This document shows positions 62,514 to 64,000 of a stretch of DNA of 64,000 nucleotides, piece by piece; position 1 is the stretch's first letter; each line of letters opens with the position of its first letter. Origin of the DNA: CAZHHH01 sp052400685 (GTDB lineage Bacteria > Bacteroidota > Bacteroidia > Bacteroidales > Marinilabiliaceae); assembly GCA_052400685.1 (NCBI GenBank), contig JBQTGJ010000018.1, one strand, 5' to 3'. The notes below the pieces were generated by a model. That model was given only the letters and a program-made list of their open reading frames with translations, made no database searches and had not been told where the DNA came from. The translations under genes and the position numbers were made by a program.

Positions 62514-63173
62514 TTATTTTAAAATCACTCCCCATTCTGTCACAAAATATCCTTCTCTCTTAAAACTATCAATTGTTGGAACAGTTAATTTATCTTGTAA
62601 TTGATTTTGTCCTTTAATGACATAAAAAAGTCTCAAGATGTTTTCAGGTTGCTTTGAAAAATCCAATTGTATTACATTGTCTATTATGCTTTTTGTTTGT
62701 GGGTAAACCGAATATAATGGATAATCATTAAGTCGTGGGATCCAGTATTCAATAAAATCATCAATTTCTTTACCATTAAATCCAAAATCAGTCATATTTT
62801 GCCTAAAAAATAAATCTAATTTATCAGTCGGTATAATCCATCCAAATTTTCTTTGCCAAACATCGGGCTGTGTGCTTTCATAAAACAAAAAGGAATAGGT
62901 GTTATTAATCAATCCAGAAGTGTCCACTAAAACATTCCAACCAGTTCCATATTCAGGAATAGACGTAACAATCTGTCCGCCCATTGGAAAATTGAGTTTT
63001 ACAGATAAGTCAATTTGTTCATTTGGATAAATGTAAATATTTGGTTTATAAACCATATTGCAAGTATCACATTCGTCATCTTCATCATCAGGTTCGCAAC
63101 TTTGAAAAGGAACTGATATTATCATATAAATGAAAATCAGTAATGGTAATCCTAAAATTTTTGTTGTTTTCAT
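62514..63173 (-). CDS. Lipoprotein of unknown function (IYIYP motif)
   Basis: A 219-residue protein with a lipoprotein signal ending at Cys26 (SVPFQSC), then an acidic linker with a CDTC pair, then MVYKPNIYIYPNEQIDLSVKLNF. The KPxIYxYP motif at the start of a beta domain is shared by a group of Bacteroidota exported proteins of unknown role. The C-terminus ends EWGVILK. It has an unusually low GC content compared with the operons to its left, and lies in an accessory-looking region beside an attC-like palindrome, which suggests acquisition. Nothing points to a specific activity. Confidence 0.78.
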   Translation of the reverse strand: MKTTKILGLPLLIFIYMIISVPFQSCEPDDEDDECDTCNMVYKPNIYIYPNEQIDLSVKLNFPMGGQIVTSIPEYGTGWNVLVDTSGLINNTYSFLFYESTQPDVWQRKFGWIIPTDKLDLFFRQNMTDFGFNGKEIDDFIEYWIPRLNDYPLYSVYPQTKSIIDNVIQLDFSKQPENILRLFYVIKGQNQLQDKLTVPTIDSFKREGYFVTEWGVILK

Positions 63174-63480
63174 ATGTTTATAATTTGTTTTTCAGTTGCC
63201 AGATGGAACTCGCCAGGATAATCATACTTCTGTGTGTGAAGCAATTCCCATGGCTCGTTTCATATTTTGTTTTTTTGTTTCTATCTTATGATGAATTATT
63301 TACTTGTCAGGTTGCGTCACAATTGGTGCCAATGCCCCCATAACGCCATTATCATTTATAACCCAAAAGCGTTATTGTAATTGTATTGTCTTTTGCCGAT
63401 AATTACCGGAAAAACAGACACTGAATTTACTAAATCGCTGATATTTATCGACTAAGTTGAACAAAAACAGCCCCCATGTT
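63174..63480. other. Non-coding stretch upstream of the lipoprotein gene
   Basis: The first 60 bp match the leader-like sequence at 58241-58310. The rest is AT-rich and holds short inverted segments such as CCATAACGCC and AAAGCGTTATTG, but no gene. Confidence 0.5.
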
Positions 63481-63554
63481 TAGATGGAGGCCATGGTGTA
63501 ATGAGACTTTCTCTGCGTGGTGCGAAGCGTTAGCCCTTGGGGGCGAGCCTTGCG

Positions 63555-63585
63555 CCCCTCGTGCAGAGCCATTCGGCACGAGGGG
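63555..63585. repeat. Perfect 10-bp stem-loop at the head of the minisatellite
   Basis: CCCCTCGTGC at 63555-63564 pairs with GCACGAGGGG at 63576-63585 around an 11-nt loop. Its outer CCCC and GGGG occupy the place of the CCCCATGGGG palindrome of the following units, so it looks like an enlarged first unit. Confidence 0.8.
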
Positions 63586-63590
63586 ATGAT

Positions 63591-63884
63591 CATGCGCCCC
63601 ATGGGGATGATCGTGCGCCCCATGGGGATAATCATGCGCCCCATGGGGATGATCGTGCGCCCCTTGGGGATAATCATGCGCCCCATGGGGATAGTCATGC
63701 GCCCCATGGGGATGATCATGCGCCCCATGGGGATAGTCATGCGCCCCATGGGGATAGTCATGCGCCCCATGGGGATGATCGTGCGCCCCATGGGGATAAT
63801 CATGCGCCCCATGGGGATGATCATGCGCCCCATGGGGATGATCGTGCGCCCCATGGGGATGATCGTGCGCCCCATGGGGAGCGT
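63591..63884. repeat. 21-bp tandem repeat (minisatellite), 14 units
   Basis: Fourteen head-to-tail units of the form C(A/G)TGCGCCCCATGGGGAT followed by (G/A)AT or AGT. Each unit holds the palindrome CCCCATGGGG (CCCCTTGGGG in one unit). Variation is nearly confined to A/G changes at three positions; the last unit is degraded. Because 21 is divisible by three, several frames stay open, but none has an ATG start with plausible protein character. Confidence 0.95.
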
Positions 63885-64000
63885 GAAACAGCCATAATTG
63901 TTTTACTTTCTGAATTTTCGGATTGTAATATCCTAAATTAGCTTGACAGATTTTACAACATTACTTGAATGGGATACAAACATAAAACATCATACTGGTT
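63885..64000. other. Window end, no supported feature
   Basis: About 115 bp of AT-rich sequence after the minisatellite with no recognisable gene or signal. Confidence 0.4.

Noticed and set aside
63591..63884. CRISPR array
   Set aside because: Units are contiguous with no unique spacers, and no cas gene is in the window.
63480..63941. Open frames through the minisatellite on both strands (heptapeptide repeats such as HAPHGDD or MGRMIIP)
   Set aside because: They exist because a 21-bp unit without stops keeps frames open; the plus-strand frames begin at TTG or GTG, no signal or domain is present, and three frames are open at once.

Overview
The window looks like a chromosomal segment of a Bacteroidota bacterium, most likely order Marinilabiliales or close kin. 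The evidence is a moderately AT-rich sequence, a SusC/SusD polysaccharide-utilisation locus with a hybrid two-component regulator, type IX secretion (T9SS) partners (PorP/SprF, OmpA/PD40 proteins and a PKD protein with a type-B C-terminal signal), DUF4249/TonB-receptor pairing, TAnnTTTG-type promoter boxes and almost no Shine-Dalgarno sequences. Assignment below phylum is inference.

Layout. 1-7 kb is housekeeping and redox: partial YaaA, a conserved unknown, a lipoprotein superoxide dismutase, a VF530 protein, a DEAD-box helicase, an outer-membrane protein, and an OhrR-like regulator with a nitroreductase. 7.4-24.2 kb is a polysaccharide-utilisation locus: SusC, SusD, two GH92 alpha-mannosidase-family enzymes, a GH28-family enzyme, a membrane acyltransferase and a hybrid two-component sensor, next to a tRNA-Arg(UCU). 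24.5-30 kb holds two unknown secreted proteins and a soluble PAS/GAF histidine kinase with a response-regulator/pseudokinase partner. 30-37.7 kb is a T9SS surface-protein module: a giant PKD protein divergent from PorP/SprF and an OmpA/PD40 protein. 38-47.3 kb has a solute-binding-type hybrid kinase, an ABCG-like transporter with an extra N-terminal domain, and another hybrid kinase. 48-53.7 kb is a second OmpA/PD40 operon with a lipoprotein and a DUF5723 protein. 53.7-57 kb is a DUF4249/TonB receptor pair. 57.4-61.2 kb is an ECF sigma/anti-sigma operon with cell-envelope genes. 61.5-64 kb looks accessory: a QueF-like protein lacking the catalytic cysteine, lipoprotein genes around a long imperfect palindrome, and a 21-bp minisatellite.

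The signal most worth following is a dispersed intergenic element of about 128 bp, with six recognisable copies (near 1.5, 6.8, 37.7, 41.5, 47.8 and 50.5 kb) and perhaps a seventh degraded one. Most copies begin 4-27 bp after a stop codon, and their ends can pair although the end sequences differ between copies. Other points of interest are the Cys-less QueF paralogue, the response-regulator/pseudokinase, and the integron-attC-like palindrome between lipoprotein genes.
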